Assembly (NCBI RefSeq): GCF_001618145.1
Contig: NZ_LQNF01000031.1
Span: 1-54,512 of the forward strand
Reading direction: 5' to 3'
From: Oceanobacillus damuensis
Lineage (GTDB): Bacteria > Bacillota > Bacilli > Bacillales > Amphibacillaceae
DNA: 54,512 nt
Program-made: the position numbers and the translations under genes
Notes under the pieces: generated by a model
What the model was told of the DNA's origin: nothing
The model's database searches: none
Seen by the model: the letters and a program-made list of their open reading frames with translations, nothing else
Shown: positions 1-7,564 of the stretch, in pieces
How positions within the stretch are numbered: the stretch's first letter is position 1
How the letters are laid out: the number at the start of each line of letters is the position of its first letter

Positions 1-55
1 TCCGTACGTACGGTGGTGTGAGAGGTCGGGGGTTAGTCACCCCCTCCTACTCGAT
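1..55 (+). mobile_element. Group II intron, 3' end (domains V/VI)
   Basis: The first 55 bases read as the 3' terminus of a bacterial group II intron. A CGTACGTACGGT segment fits the 3' strand of domain V. GAGAGG (20-26) then pairs with CCTACTC (46-52) around a GGGGG/CCCCC stem, forming domain VI. The unpaired A at 49 sits where the branch-point adenosine belongs, seven bases from the 3' splice site after T55, and the intron ends in AT as expected. The rest of the intron, and any intron-encoded reverse transcriptase, lies left of the window. Stops in frame with ureF at 19-21 and 34-36 fit this being non-coding. Recognition is by remembered consensus and visible pairing, not by a covariance search. 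Confidence 0.8.
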
Positions 56-312
56 TGCAAGTACCAAAGGAAACAACCATTTTATATTACTTATATTCCT
101 CTATCACTAGCCTTGTTCAAAATGCAGTACGGGCAATCCCATTAGGACAAACAGCTGGTCAGAAGATAATTTATACCTTTCAGAATCATTTAACGGAAGC
201 GGTCAAATACATTATGGATCTGAGTGAAGACGACTTTGGGATTGTTTCCCCAGGGCTGGAGTTATCACAAATGCATCATGAACGAGTTAACATTCGAATT
301 TTTATGTCATGA
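56..312 (+). CDS. ureF: Urease accessory protein UreF, C-terminal exon
   Basis: This is the last ~85 residues of UreF, part of the UreD-UreF-UreG complex that delivers nickel to apo-urease. The stretch with [15 protein letters not shown] is the characteristic conserved UreF C-terminal segment. The reading frame is open only from the intron boundary: codon 55-57 is split, its first base coming from the 5' exon outside the window. Translation of full UreF therefore requires intron splicing, or the gene is broken. The stop at 310-312 precedes ureG by 45 nt, consistent with one operon. The TTG at 55 is not a real start. Confidence 0.85.
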
Positions 313-357
313 AGTTACTATTCATTAAGATTTTTATTAAAGGAAGTGTTGAAAAAG

Positions 358-978
358 ATGGAAACAATTAAAATTGGTATTGGTGGACCTGTCGGGGCAG
401 GTAAAACAGCGTTAGTGGAAAAATTGACCTGGGAATTAAAAGATGAAGTAAGCATCGCGGTCATAACGAATGATATCTATACAAAAGAGGATGCTAAAAT
501 TTTGGTGAATACGGGGGTATTGCCAGAGGATCGCATTGTTGGCGTAGAAACAGGTGGCTGTCCGCATACAGCGATTCGTGAAGATGCTTCCATGAACTTT
601 GCGGCAATTGAAGAATTGCAGGATAAACATCCAGATGTTGAACTGATTTTTATCGAAAGCGGTGGTGACAATTTAGCAGCCACATTTAGTCCGGAGCTGG
701 TGGATTTCTCGATTTATATTATCGATGTTGCCCAAGGGGAAAAAATTCCTCGAAAAGGTGGACAGGGTATGATCAAATCGGATCTTTTCATCATTAACAA
801 AACAGACCTTGCTCCATATGTAGGTGCACGTCTTGAGGTTATGGAAGGAGATACGAAAGTATTCCGGGGGCATAAACCATTTGTGTTCACAAATTTAAAA
901 GATAATACTGGTCTTGACGAAGTTGTTGATTGGGTTAAGCGTCATGTTTTACTAAAAGGACTAGCGAAAGATGCCTAA
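358..978 (+). CDS. ureG: Urease accessory GTPase UreG
   Basis: UreG is the SIMIBI-class GTPase that powers nickel insertion into urease together with UreF and UreD. From the ATG at 358 the protein is 206 aa, usual for the family. It has a P-loop G-G-P-V-G-A-G-K-T at residues 9-17, the nickel-binding C-P-H motif at 68-70 (E-T-G-G-C-P-H), S-G-G-D-N-L at 101-106 and the guanine-specificity N-K-T-D at 147-150. In-frame GTG346 and TTG349 also exist, but AGGA at 341-344 is better spaced for ATG358, and family members start just before the P-loop strand. The last 8 nt overlap ureD, indicating translational coupling. Confidence 0.95.
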   Translation: METIKIGIGGPVGAGKTALVEKLTWELKDEVSIAVITNDIYTKEDAKILVNTGVLPEDRIVGVETGGCPHTAIREDASMNFAAIEELQDKHPDVELIFIESGGDNLAATFSPELVDFSIYIIDVAQGEKIPRKGGQGMIKSDLFIINKTDLAPYVGARLEVMEGDTKVFRGHKPFVFTNLKDNTGLDEVVDWVKRHVLLKGLAKDA

Positions 979-1795
979 TTGGACAGGCATTCTTGAACTT
1001 GATGTCGAAGCACGTCAAGGAAGGACAGTTACAAAGAATCTATACTTTCAAGGGGCGTTGAAAATCATGCGCCCCGTATATCATCATAAATCAGCCATCC
1101 CCTGTTACTATATACTTAATCCTGGTGGAGGGTATTTGGATGGTGATACCTACCGCATGCGTGTCTCGCTTGGGGAACAAGCAAAAATAACGCTCACAAC
1201 CCAGTCGGCGACAAAAGTATATAAAACACCGACAAAGCATGCCTACCAGGAAACCGAGATATTTCTTAAAAAAGGCAGCTACCTGGAATATTTGCCGGAT
1301 CCGTTAATAGCCTATAGAGATGCTCGCTATTTTCAAAAAAATGTAGTACGAATGGAAAAAGGGGCCACATTTTTATATACGGATATTTTAACACCGGGCT
1401 GGTCACCGGAGGGAAAACATTTCAGCTATGATTCGCTTCGATTGATAAATGAAATCTATCAGGATGATGAATTAGTTGCTTATGACCATATTAAACTAGA
1501 CCCTAAAGAAAAATATATGGATGGACTAGGCTTCATGGAGGGGTATTCCCATCTGGGTTCATTTATCGTAGTAGGTCACCAAACGAATACGAAACTTCTT
1601 GATCAATTATATGAAACGATTAATCGTGAAACAGGTGATTTTAAAGCGGGACTGTCCAAGCTTGTAGTTCCGGGGCTTTCAATCAGGGTGATGGCTAACG
1701 CGACACAAGTTATTGAACGAATTTTTACTGCATGTCATCATGTAATAAGTCAGGAATGGTTTGACGTTAAACCGAGTTTTCTAAGGAAATATTAA
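971..1795 (+). CDS. ureD: Urease accessory protein UreD (UreH)
   Basis: This 274-aa protein matches UreD/UreH, the scaffold that binds apo-urease and recruits UreF and UreG for nickel delivery. Family hallmarks seen are [11 protein letters not shown] near residue 50, followed by the T-T-Q-S-A-T-K-V-Y segment. The length is normal for the family. The ATG overlaps the ureG stop by 8 nt, the usual ureG-ureD coupling. It appears to be the last gene of the cluster: downstream is a GC-rich hairpin and then a gene of unrelated character. The structural ureABC genes must lie left of the window. Confidence 0.93.
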   Translation: MPNWTGILELDVEARQGRTVTKNLYFQGALKIMRPVYHHKSAIPCYYILNPGGGYLDGDTYRMRVSLGEQAKITLTTQSATKVYKTPTKHAYQETEIFLKKGSYLEYLPDPLIAYRDARYFQKNVVRMEKGATFLYTDILTPGWSPEGKHFSYDSLRLINEIYQDDELVAYDHIKLDPKEKYMDGLGFMEGYSHLGSFIVVGHQTNTKLLDQLYETINRETGDFKAGLSKLVVPGLSIRVMANATQVIERIFTACHHVISQEWFDVKPSFLRKY

Positions 1796-1810
1796 ACTTT
1801 AAACTGTAGA

Positions 1811-1838
1811 GCCCGGCAAACCAATTGGATTGTCGGGC
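1811..1838 (+). terminator. GC-rich hairpin after ureD
   Basis: GCCCGGCA and TGTCGGGC form a 7-8 bp stem just after the ureD stop. It lacks a clear T-run, so termination would be weak, or the hairpin may protect the mRNA 3' end instead. Confidence 0.45.
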
Positions 1839-1894
1839 AACATACATATGATATTGTTGGTATTGATAGGATAGCCCGTGACAGATCCTAACGA

Positions 1895-1927
1895 AATATG
1901 TATTGAAAAAATATGTATTGAAAAAAT
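1895..1927 (+). repeat. Tandem 15-bp direct repeat
   Basis: The unit AATATGTATTGAAAA occurs twice in tandem upstream of the 2011 gene. It is AT-rich, may overlap that gene's promoter region, and looks like replication slippage. No function can be assigned. Confidence 0.6.
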
Positions 1928-2010
1928 TTAGAACCAAAAATTACGCTTTTATTTGACATCGGTATAGGGAATACTTACGCTATAGATAACTTGCATTCGT
2001 TTAGAAAAGA

Positions 2011-2502
2011 ATGAATGCCCAATCAAGTGATGCGTTTAAACCCTATATCTGTGAGGTGTATAAATTGGTCGATGATTTTGAAGTGAAAACAGTTTATCAA
2101 GATCGGACGTATGAGCGCCATCGGTTCAGTTTTTCTATAAATGGAAAAGAATTCAAAGGTAATTATCATAAAGACGAAATTCAATGGCTTAATCCCCATC
2201 CGAAGCAGGACCTTGACAGTAAGCAATTGGAATGGATTGAATCGGAAGTTCATCGGTTATTAAATGAACATGATATCATAGAAGATGTAGATGGTATTGA
2301 AGTCAAACCCATACTGGAGAATTATTCCCATGATGTCCATCAGTTCAAATTAACGATTGACGGGGATGAATATAAAGGAATGGTCCGTAATGGTAATTTA
2401 GAATGGTTCCATCCAAAACCAAGACGCAAGTTGAAGGATGCTCAGGTTAAAAAGGTAGAAAAGAAAGTGCATGAAAAAATGAGACAACATTTAAACGAAT
2501 AA
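2011..2502 (+). CDS. Unknown protein with two DUF5342/YheE-like repeats
   Basis: This 163-aa soluble protein contains two copies of one ~75-residue unit. Copy 1 has F-S-F-S-I-N-G-K-E-F-K-G-N-Y-H followed by I-Q-W-L-N-P-H-P. Copy 2 has F-K-L-T-I-D-G-D-E-Y-K-G-M-V followed by L-E-W-F-H-P-K-P. Each ends in a charged amphipathic helix. The pattern (strand, [FY]-[KQ]-G, hydrophobic-W, P-rich turn, acidic helix) recalls the short YheE/DUF5342 proteins of Bacillus, which have a single copy; this resemblance is from memory and weak. The upstream SD is poor (AGAAAAGA). The gene stands alone between the urease cluster and an accessory stretch. No enzymatic motif is visible. Confidence 0.7.
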   Translation: MNAQSSDAFKPYICEVYKLVDDFEVKTVYQDRTYERHRFSFSINGKEFKGNYHKDEIQWLNPHPKQDLDSKQLEWIESEVHRLLNEHDIIEDVDGIEVKPILENYSHDVHQFKLTIDGDEYKGMVRNGNLEWFHPKPRRKLKDAQVKKVEKKVHEKMRQHLNE

Positions 2503-2555
2503 TGATTTATAGTAAAAGCCGCTCAAACTAATGAGTGTCTTTTCTTTTTTTGACC

Positions 2556-2600
2556 AGAAAGTATAAACTTTCATACTTGTATAGGTGCAACTAAAGCAGA
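2556..2600 (+). repeat. Dispersed AGAAAGTAT-type intergenic repeat, copy 1
   Basis: The segment beginning AGAAAGTATAAACTTTC and ending in GTGCAACTAAAGC is related to one at 29449-29490. Both share AGAAAGTAT, ACTTG and GTGCAAC in the same order. Both lie in non-coding DNA, suggesting a short dispersed intergenic repeat of this genome. Confidence 0.5.
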
Positions 2601-2764
2601 CTTAGTTAATGAAAATGTAATAAGTATAGGGGGGAACAGCCGGTAAAAAAACGAATCGGTCGCGAAACTATATGCCATGCCCTTGTGGTGCTCAATAAGT
2701 GGTGCGAAGAGCAAAACCCCATTGATTGAACTTTTACTATGTTAACTCCGGAAAAATCTTTAAA

Positions 2765-2793
2765 TTGACAGTATAATTAAATGAATTTATACT
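2765..2793 (+). promoter_or_regulatory. Sigma-A promoter of the antitoxin RNA
   Basis: A perfect TTGACA at 2765-2770 is followed after exactly 17 bp by TATACT at 2788-2793. The expected transcript starts near 2800 and runs towards the toxin gene. No coding region lies downstream on this strand, only structured RNA and a terminator, so the promoter points to a small RNA. Confidence 0.75.
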
Positions 2794-2799
2794 ATAATT

Positions 2800-2928
2800 A
2801 GAATAAGGACCGAGCAGCGGAGACTACTCGGTACCAACAACTAACTGCATAAAGAGCAGTTGGCTAGCTTAATATGTTTTGGCCTAGAAGTAATCGCTAA
2901 CCAGGGAATGAGCGATTACTTCTTTTTA
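2800..2928 (+). ncRNA. Predicted antisense RNA antitoxin (RatA-like arrangement)
   Basis: A ~130-nt non-coding transcript is predicted from the strong promoter at 2765-2793 to a rho-independent terminator. It has three visible hairpins: CCGAG/CTCGG (from about 2810), CTAACTGC/GCAGTTGG (from about 2843), and a perfect 12-bp stem GAAGTAATCGCT (2887-2898) with AGCGATTACTTC (2911-2922) followed by TTTTT. It is convergent with and overlaps the 3' end of the toxin gene at 2916-3023, as RatA overlaps txpA in B. subtilis. Base pairing to the toxin mRNA 3' region would trigger degradation or block expression. The role is inferred from architecture. Confidence 0.7.
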
Positions 2929-3023
2929 TTGAAGTAGACGACAATAGATACAAGTAATGTTAGTGTTGCTATTAGTGATAAACTAAATTGCGCTACTAAA
3001 CTTAATGCCTCAAATGCCGTCAT
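2916..3023 (-). CDS. Holin-like type I toxin (TxpA/BsrG class small membrane peptide)
   Basis: A 35-codon gene starts with ATG at 3023 behind a very strong Shine-Dalgarno (GGGAGGTGG, about 4-7 nt upstream). The peptide starts M-T-A-F-E-A-L, has one hydrophobic segment of ~22 residues and ends in a basic tail, F-N-K-K-K. That is the pattern of the putative holin-like toxin family (M-T-[VA]-[FY]-E-[AST]-L start, single TM, lysine tail) found in Bacillaceae type I toxin-antitoxin loci. The stop codon lies inside the antitoxin terminator hairpin, so the two RNAs overlap at their 3' ends. Expected action is membrane insertion and growth arrest when unpaired. It is below the length cut-off of most gene finders. 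Confidence 0.82.
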   Translation of the reverse strand: MTAFEALSLVAQFSLSLIATLTLLVSIVVYFNKKK

Positions 3024-3501
3024 AGAACCACCTCCCTTTATAAGAAGAGATCCGGCCAACCGCTCACTACACCTATTTAGTTGTTAGAATTATTTTACCA
3101 TTTCTATTTAATCAATAGAAGCTTAAATAGAACAAATGAGCTATTTTTGGTTGCTATTATTAACTCCCCCTTCTTCAGATATAAAATCCGAGTCTACTAT
3201 AATGGAAAACTAGATAGCAGAAATGCAAAATATTTGATTTTAAAGCGAACTCATCATAGCTGGCAGGGATGCTTGAGGCTTATCAGTAATCCGGCCAGCA
3301 GTACACTATAAAATGGAAATTCGCGAAGTACGAGTAACACTGTTTTTCTTATACTATAGGTGTTAAAATTGAGTTAACATTAATTTGAAAGAGGAACTTA
3401 ATGTACCTAGTAAAAAACATGCCACAGAGCCCAAAATATAGATTAATAATACAGTGAACGGTACAAGGCTGAAAAGACGGAAATATAAGCGAGGAAGCAA
3501 G
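3024..3501. other. Non-coding stretch upstream of toxin and AraC-type regulator
   Basis: This holds the toxin leader (about 3024-3110, minus strand; an AT-rich TAAAAT element lies near 3100) and the 5' region of the regulator. A palindrome TGTTAA-N7-TTAACA at 3360-3378 could be an operator. A 19-codon upstream ORF (3401-3457, ATG behind GAGGA) ends 45 nt before the regulator's start. I see no real gene in 3110-3360. Confidence 0.5.
3401..3457 (+). other. Possible upstream ORF (18-aa leader peptide) of the regulator
   Basis: ATG at 3401 is preceded by GAGGA with 5-nt spacing and followed by 18 sense codons ending TGA at 3455-3457. It has a lysine/arginine-rich hydrophilic composition and no family resemblance. 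Its position just ahead of a regulator with its own good SD makes a translated leader plausible, but nothing beyond SD and spacing supports it. Confidence 0.3.
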
Positions 3502-5847
3502 ATGATACAAGAAAATGATTATATGATCAGTTTACAGGAAATTAAATTATTGAACCCTACATTGAACCAGGGGCTTCAAGTTATAATGGTGATAAGTGGA
3601 GAACTGACGGTGGAAACGAATAGCCGATATTATACTTTGGAAGAAAAAGATCTATTGGTTATCAATCAAAATCAGCTTTATCAAATTGAAGGCAGTAACA
3701 ACAATAGTGTACTAGTCGTTACCATAACAAATAAATATCTGGAGGAGCACTACCCCGCATATCAGGATTATCGGTTTGCATGCTTTTCCAAAGAAATTGA
3801 TATGGGTCGTGTCCATTTGGTTAAGACGATTCGGAAACTGCTTGCAGAGATGCTAATTTCTAACTTCCGAAAAGATGAAAGCTATAAGATAGAAATGCAG
3901 TCTTATTTAAGCAAAATATTGCTTATTTTAATCCGTGGTTTCAAACAAAAAGCCCTAAGTACGGAAAAGCATATTTCGGATAATTCCCGAATAACGCAAA
4001 TCATAAGTCATATAGAAGAAAATTATAAACAACCGATAACACTGGAGGAAACAGCAAAGAAATTTTATATTTCTGCAGGTTACTTGTCCCGATATTTCAA
4101 GCAGAAAATGGATATCGGTTTTAATCGCTTTTTAATGGAGATTCGACTGAGTCATGCAGTGAAGGATTTGCTTTATACTTCACATCCGATTGGACAGGTT
4201 GCAATGAATAATGGTTTTCCAAGTGCCAAATCCTTTACGACACTGTTTAAAGCGACTTATCAAGATACACCCAAGGTTTATCGTGAAAAACATCAGAAGA
4301 ATATAAACGATGTGGTAAAGATCCATAAAACGGAAGATACGCTCGAGACCAAGAAATCAACTGAAATTTTGAAAAAGCTGCACATATTACTTAATGAGAA
4401 CCTCACCGTTTCCTATGAAAATGCGGAGTGGCGTTCAGAGGAATTAGGGATTGATGTCTCCCTGAACAGGGATAATATGGAGGAAATTGTCAAACCGAAA
4501 CATCATCTTTCCATTGGAGAGTTAAGGGAAGTATTAAGAGAAGACGTAAGATCTCAATTATTAATGACAAATAAGGATCTAGGGCTGGATTATGTAGGTG
4601 TTCGCCGTTTAATCAATGGTTCTACAATTACTCCTGCGGTAGAAACAGATGAAATTGTTGCCACGACTTCACCTTATTACAATGCCGATTTTGCATTAAG
4701 CTTCTTGCAAAAACATGGAATCTCTCTGTTTGTAAGAGTAGATTATCAAGAAATTACGGAAAATGAACAGCATTATTTTAAAGAATTGGAGGCTTTTCTG
4801 AAACATTGCCTTAATGTCTATGGGAGAAGGTTCCTAGATTCATGGAGATTTATGTTTTATGAACCATCTACAACAGCGGCCAGTGAAAATGAAATGAGCC
4901 GCGTTTATTTAAAGTTATATCAAATGATAAAGGATCTTATTCCAAATACAAAAATAGGTACATTCTTTCCCTTCTCCTATAAAGAAACAAAGAACAGTAA
5001 GAAACATGAGTGGATGATGGAAAAAAACGTCCCGATAGATTTCTTCGGGTATGAAACAAATCAAAATGAATTTATAGATTTTGAAAGCCTTGATGATGAA
5101 CGATTTGCCCTAACCGAAAACTATATAGCCGACAAAACAGAACAGTTTAAAAGATTCTTACGGAAGCATCATAAGGAAAAACCTCTCCATCTTGTCAGCT
5201 GGAATACGCTAACCGGAAACACCCGTTATACTAATGGGACATTTTTTCGAGGGGCCCTGGTATTTAAAAGTGCACTTATGGTTGCAAAGGAAGTAGAATC
5301 GATTGGTTTTTGGATCAATACGGAACAGCATGAAAACAGGGGGAAAAGCAGAGCCATCAGTATAGAAGGAATGGAGCTTTATCACTATTTCAGCGGGAAG
5401 CGGCCAGCATATTTTTCCATGCAATTTCTGCAGCGGCTTAGGGGAAAAATCATAGCAAAAGGCAACGAATATGTTATGACAGAAAATGAATGGGGATACC
5501 AGCTTGTATTAATGAATTATAATAATATCAACCCCTATTATTCTACAGAAGAAACCATGTTAAAAAAATTAAATAAGGATATTCATGTGACCATATCTAA
5601 CCTGGAACCTGGCCAGTATCAAATCCGAAAACGGATATTCGATAAGGATCATGGCGCACTGTATAATCAATGGTGGAAATTAAATAGTGAATTCGGTATC
5701 GATGCGGAAGTGATCCAATATATTATCGAAACGAGCCAGCCCTCTTTAGAGCTGTTTGATAAGACCTTTGATAAAGAATGGTCGTTCTATTCCTATTTAA
5801 CCTTCAATGCTATCCATTTTTTTGAAATAAGAAAAATAATAACATGA
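3502..5847 (+). CDS. AraC-family regulator fused to a GH39-like domain
   Basis: From ATG 3502 (SD GAGGA at 3491-3495) the protein is 781 aa. Residues ~10-80 look like a cupin/AraC ligand-binding barrel. Residues ~163-262 are a two-helix-turn-helix AraC DNA-binding domain (L-E-E-T-A-K-K-F-Y-I-S-A-G-Y-L-S-R-Y-F-K and I-G-Q-V-A-M-N-N-G-F). Residues ~320-781 resemble a GH39 beta-xylosidase-type TIM barrel plus C-terminal beta domain. The catalytic signatures look lost: the usual N-E-P acid/base motif reads F-Y-E-P (452-455) and the T-E-W nucleophile region reads V-S-W-N (565-568). It is therefore probably a sugar-sensing regulator rather than an enzyme. It stands immediately upstream of the MFS/M20 cassette, which it may control. 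A good terminator follows. Confidence 0.85.
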   Translation: MIQENDYMISLQEIKLLNPTLNQGLQVIMVISGELTVETNSRYYTLEEKDLLVINQNQLYQIEGSNNNSVLVVTITNKYLEEHYPAYQDYRFACFSKEIDMGRVHLVKTIRKLLAEMLISNFRKDESYKIEMQSYLSKILLILIRGFKQKALSTEKHISDNSRITQIISHIEENYKQPITLEETAKKFYISAGYLSRYFKQKMDIGFNRFLMEIRLSHAVKDLLYTSHPIGQVAMNNGFPSAKSFTTLFKATYQDTPKVYREKHQKNINDVVKIHKTEDTLETKKSTEILKKLHILLNENLTVSYENAEWRSEELGIDVSLNRDNMEEIVKPKHHLSIGELREVLREDVRSQLLMTNKDLGLDYVGVRRLINGSTITPAVETDEIVATTSPYYNADFALSFLQKHGISLFVRVDYQEITENEQHYFKELEAFLKHCLNVYGRRFLDSWRFMFYEPSTTAASENEMSRVYLKLYQMIKDLIPNTKIGTFFPFSYKETKNSKKHEWMMEKNVPIDFFGYETNQNEFIDFESLDDERFALTENYIADKTEQFKRFLRKHHKEKPLHLVSWNTLTGNTRYTNGTFFRGALVFKSALMVAKEVESIGFWINTEQHENRGKSRAISIEGMELYHYFSGKRPAYFSMQFLQRLRGKIIAKGNEYVMTENEWGYQLVLMNYNNINPYYSTEETMLKKLNKDIHVTISNLEPGQYQIRKRIFDKDHGALYNQWWKLNSEFGIDAEVIQYIIETSQPSLELFDKTFDKEWSFYSYLTFNAIHFFEIRKIIT

Positions 5848-5860
5848 CAAGCACTATTTT

Positions 5861-5897
5861 AAAAGAACCAATGCCTGGGGCATTGGTTCTTTTAAAT
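5861..5897 (+). terminator. Terminator of the AraC/GH39-like gene
   Basis: AGAACCAATGCC (5864-5875) pairs perfectly with GGCATTGGTTCT (5879-5890) across a 3-nt loop, followed by a short T-rich tract. It separates the regulator from the downstream transporter transcript. Confidence 0.8.
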
Positions 5898-6022
5898 TTA
5901 TGTAAAAAAATAACGGTGAATTTTATACTTGCCTTAACAAGTCATAAAGAAGAGGGTGAAACTTCGTCAATTATTGAACAACTATTAACTTATACGTTTA
6001 TATATATTTTTTTATAATAAAC

Positions 6023-6084
6023 TTTGTCTCAATAAGCAGCTTATTAACGAAATTTTACTGAATCATTATTTCTCGAGAGACAAA
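6023..6084 (+). promoter_or_regulatory. Inverted repeat in the leader of MFS/M20 cassette 1
   Basis: TTTGTCTC (6023-6030) and GAGACAAA (6077-6084) form an 8-bp inverted repeat enclosing a small AATAAG/CTTATT hairpin. It ends 27 nt before the MFS start. It could be an operator or a leader RNA structure. Cassette 2 also has a hairpin at the corresponding place, but with a different sequence. Confidence 0.4.
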
Positions 6085-6111
6085 AATTAGTGTTCTAGAA
6101 GGAGGATCATC

Positions 6112-7509
6112 ATGGAAGCTACCAACTATAAAGGTACAGATAAGATGATTATTGGTATTGTATTTGGTGTTATTACATTCTGGTTATTCGCTCAGGCGAT
6201 GGTAAATATTGTACCTGCCGTACAACAGGATTTAGGTGTTGAATTAGGGACTTTAAACATTGCCATTAGTTTAACCTCTCTCTTTTCAGGTATGTTTATT
6301 GTTGTTGCAGGAGGTTTAGCGGATAGAGTTGGAAGGAAGAAAATAACGTATATTGGTTTAATTTTAAGTGTCATTGGTTCACTGTGTCTTGTGCTTGCAC
6401 AAGGTGCTCCATTACTAATTATCGGTCGTGTACTGCAAGGCTTGTCTGCGGCATGTATCATGCCTGCTACCATTGCTTTGATGAAAGCGTATTTTGAAGG
6501 TGCAGAAAGACAACGTGCACTTAGTTTCTGGTCCATTGGTTCATGGGGTGGATCTGGTATCACTTCCTTTGCCGGTGGTGCTATTGCAACGTATATGGGC
6601 TGGAAATGGATTTTCATTTTCTCCATCATTTTCGCTTTGCTTGCGATGTGGTTAATTAGAGATGTACCAGAAAGCAAAGCAAAAACAACTGGTAAATTTA
6701 AATTCGATTTCGGCGGACTAGGAATATTTATCGTTACAATGCTCGCGGTTAATATACTTATTACGCAAGGTGCTGATTTAGGCTGGACAAGTCTGCCAAC
6801 GATAATTATAGCATTAGTCGCTGTAGTCGGAATAGCTGCATTTATTAAGTATGAATCCAAAAAAAGTAATGCTCTTATTGACTTTAAGCTATTTAAAAAC
6901 AAACCGTATACTGGTGCAACGATTTCAAACTTCTTATTGAATGCTGTTGCAGGTACATTGATTGTAGCTAATACGTATGTACAAGTAGGTCGCGGATTTA
7001 CTGCGTTCCAGTCCGGTTTGCTATCTATTGGTTATTTGGTTGCCGTGCTAGGTATGATTCGTGTTGGTGAAAAACTGATGCAGAAGACTGGTGCAAAAAA
7101 ACCAATGATATGGGGATCTTCCATCACTTTAGTTGGTGTTGCTTTAATGGGATTAACATTCTTGCCTGACTTAATTTACACCATACTCGTCTTTGTCGGA
7201 TTTATTTTATTTGGTTTAGGACTTGGTATGTATGCAACTCCATCAACCGATACAGCAGTTTCTGCCGCACCGGACGAAAAGGTTGGGGAAGCTTCAGGTG
7301 TTTATAAAATGGCAAGTTCCTTAGGAAACGCTTTTGGTATTGCAATTTCCGCAACGGTATACAGTACAGTTGCAGTGATAAGTAATGTCCATTTAGCTGC
7401 AACAGTCGGAATTATAACGAATGTAGCTTTTGCAGCTGTTTCATTATTATCTATTATTATACTCGTTCCAAATCACCAGAAAAATATAGAAGAAGAACAG
7501 GTTAGCTAA
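6112..7509 (+). CDS. MFS transporter, DHA2/EmrB-QacA type (copy 1)
   Basis: This 465-aa protein has about 14 hydrophobic segments and the MFS motif A at residues 67-77 (G-G-L-A-D-R-V-G-R-K-K), typical of the DHA2 drug:proton antiporter branch. A strong SD (AGGAGGATC) precedes the ATG. It is followed 55 nt later by an M20 amidohydrolase, and the same pair is repeated at 10077-12725, so the two products very likely work together. One possibility is import of an N-acyl amino acid or similar conjugate that the hydrolase cleaves; the other is export of the product. The substrate cannot be read from sequence. Despite the drug-efflux family label, the coupling to a catabolic hydrolase argues against a pure resistance role. 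Confidence 0.88.
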   Translation: MEATNYKGTDKMIIGIVFGVITFWLFAQAMVNIVPAVQQDLGVELGTLNIAISLTSLFSGMFIVVAGGLADRVGRKKITYIGLILSVIGSLCLVLAQGAPLLIIGRVLQGLSAACIMPATIALMKAYFEGAERQRALSFWSIGSWGGSGITSFAGGAIATYMGWKWIFIFSIIFALLAMWLIRDVPESKAKTTGKFKFDFGGLGIFIVTMLAVNILITQGADLGWTSLPTIIIALVAVVGIAAFIKYESKKSNALIDFKLFKNKPYTGATISNFLLNAVAGTLIVANTYVQVGRGFTAFQSGLLSIGYLVAVLGMIRVGEKLMQKTGAKKPMIWGSSITLVGVALMGLTFLPDLIYTILVFVGFILFGLGLGMYATPSTDTAVSAAPDEKVGEASGVYKMASSLGNAFGIAISATVYSTVAVISNVHLAATVGIITNVAFAAVSLLSIIILVPNHQKNIEEEQVS

Positions 7510-7564
7510 GCAGGGCAATTAGTTGTTGCCCTTCTTGCAATAGATTTGAAAGGAGATTATTTAC

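Noticed and set aside
3081-3311. 76-aa plus-strand frame in the toxin/regulator intergenic region
   Set aside because: No SD, composition not gene-like; overlaps the toxin leader.
6192-6902. Long minus-strand open frame opposite the first MFS gene
   Set aside because: It is the complement of a strongly conserved transporter frame; no SD, no family similarity, unusual codon use.
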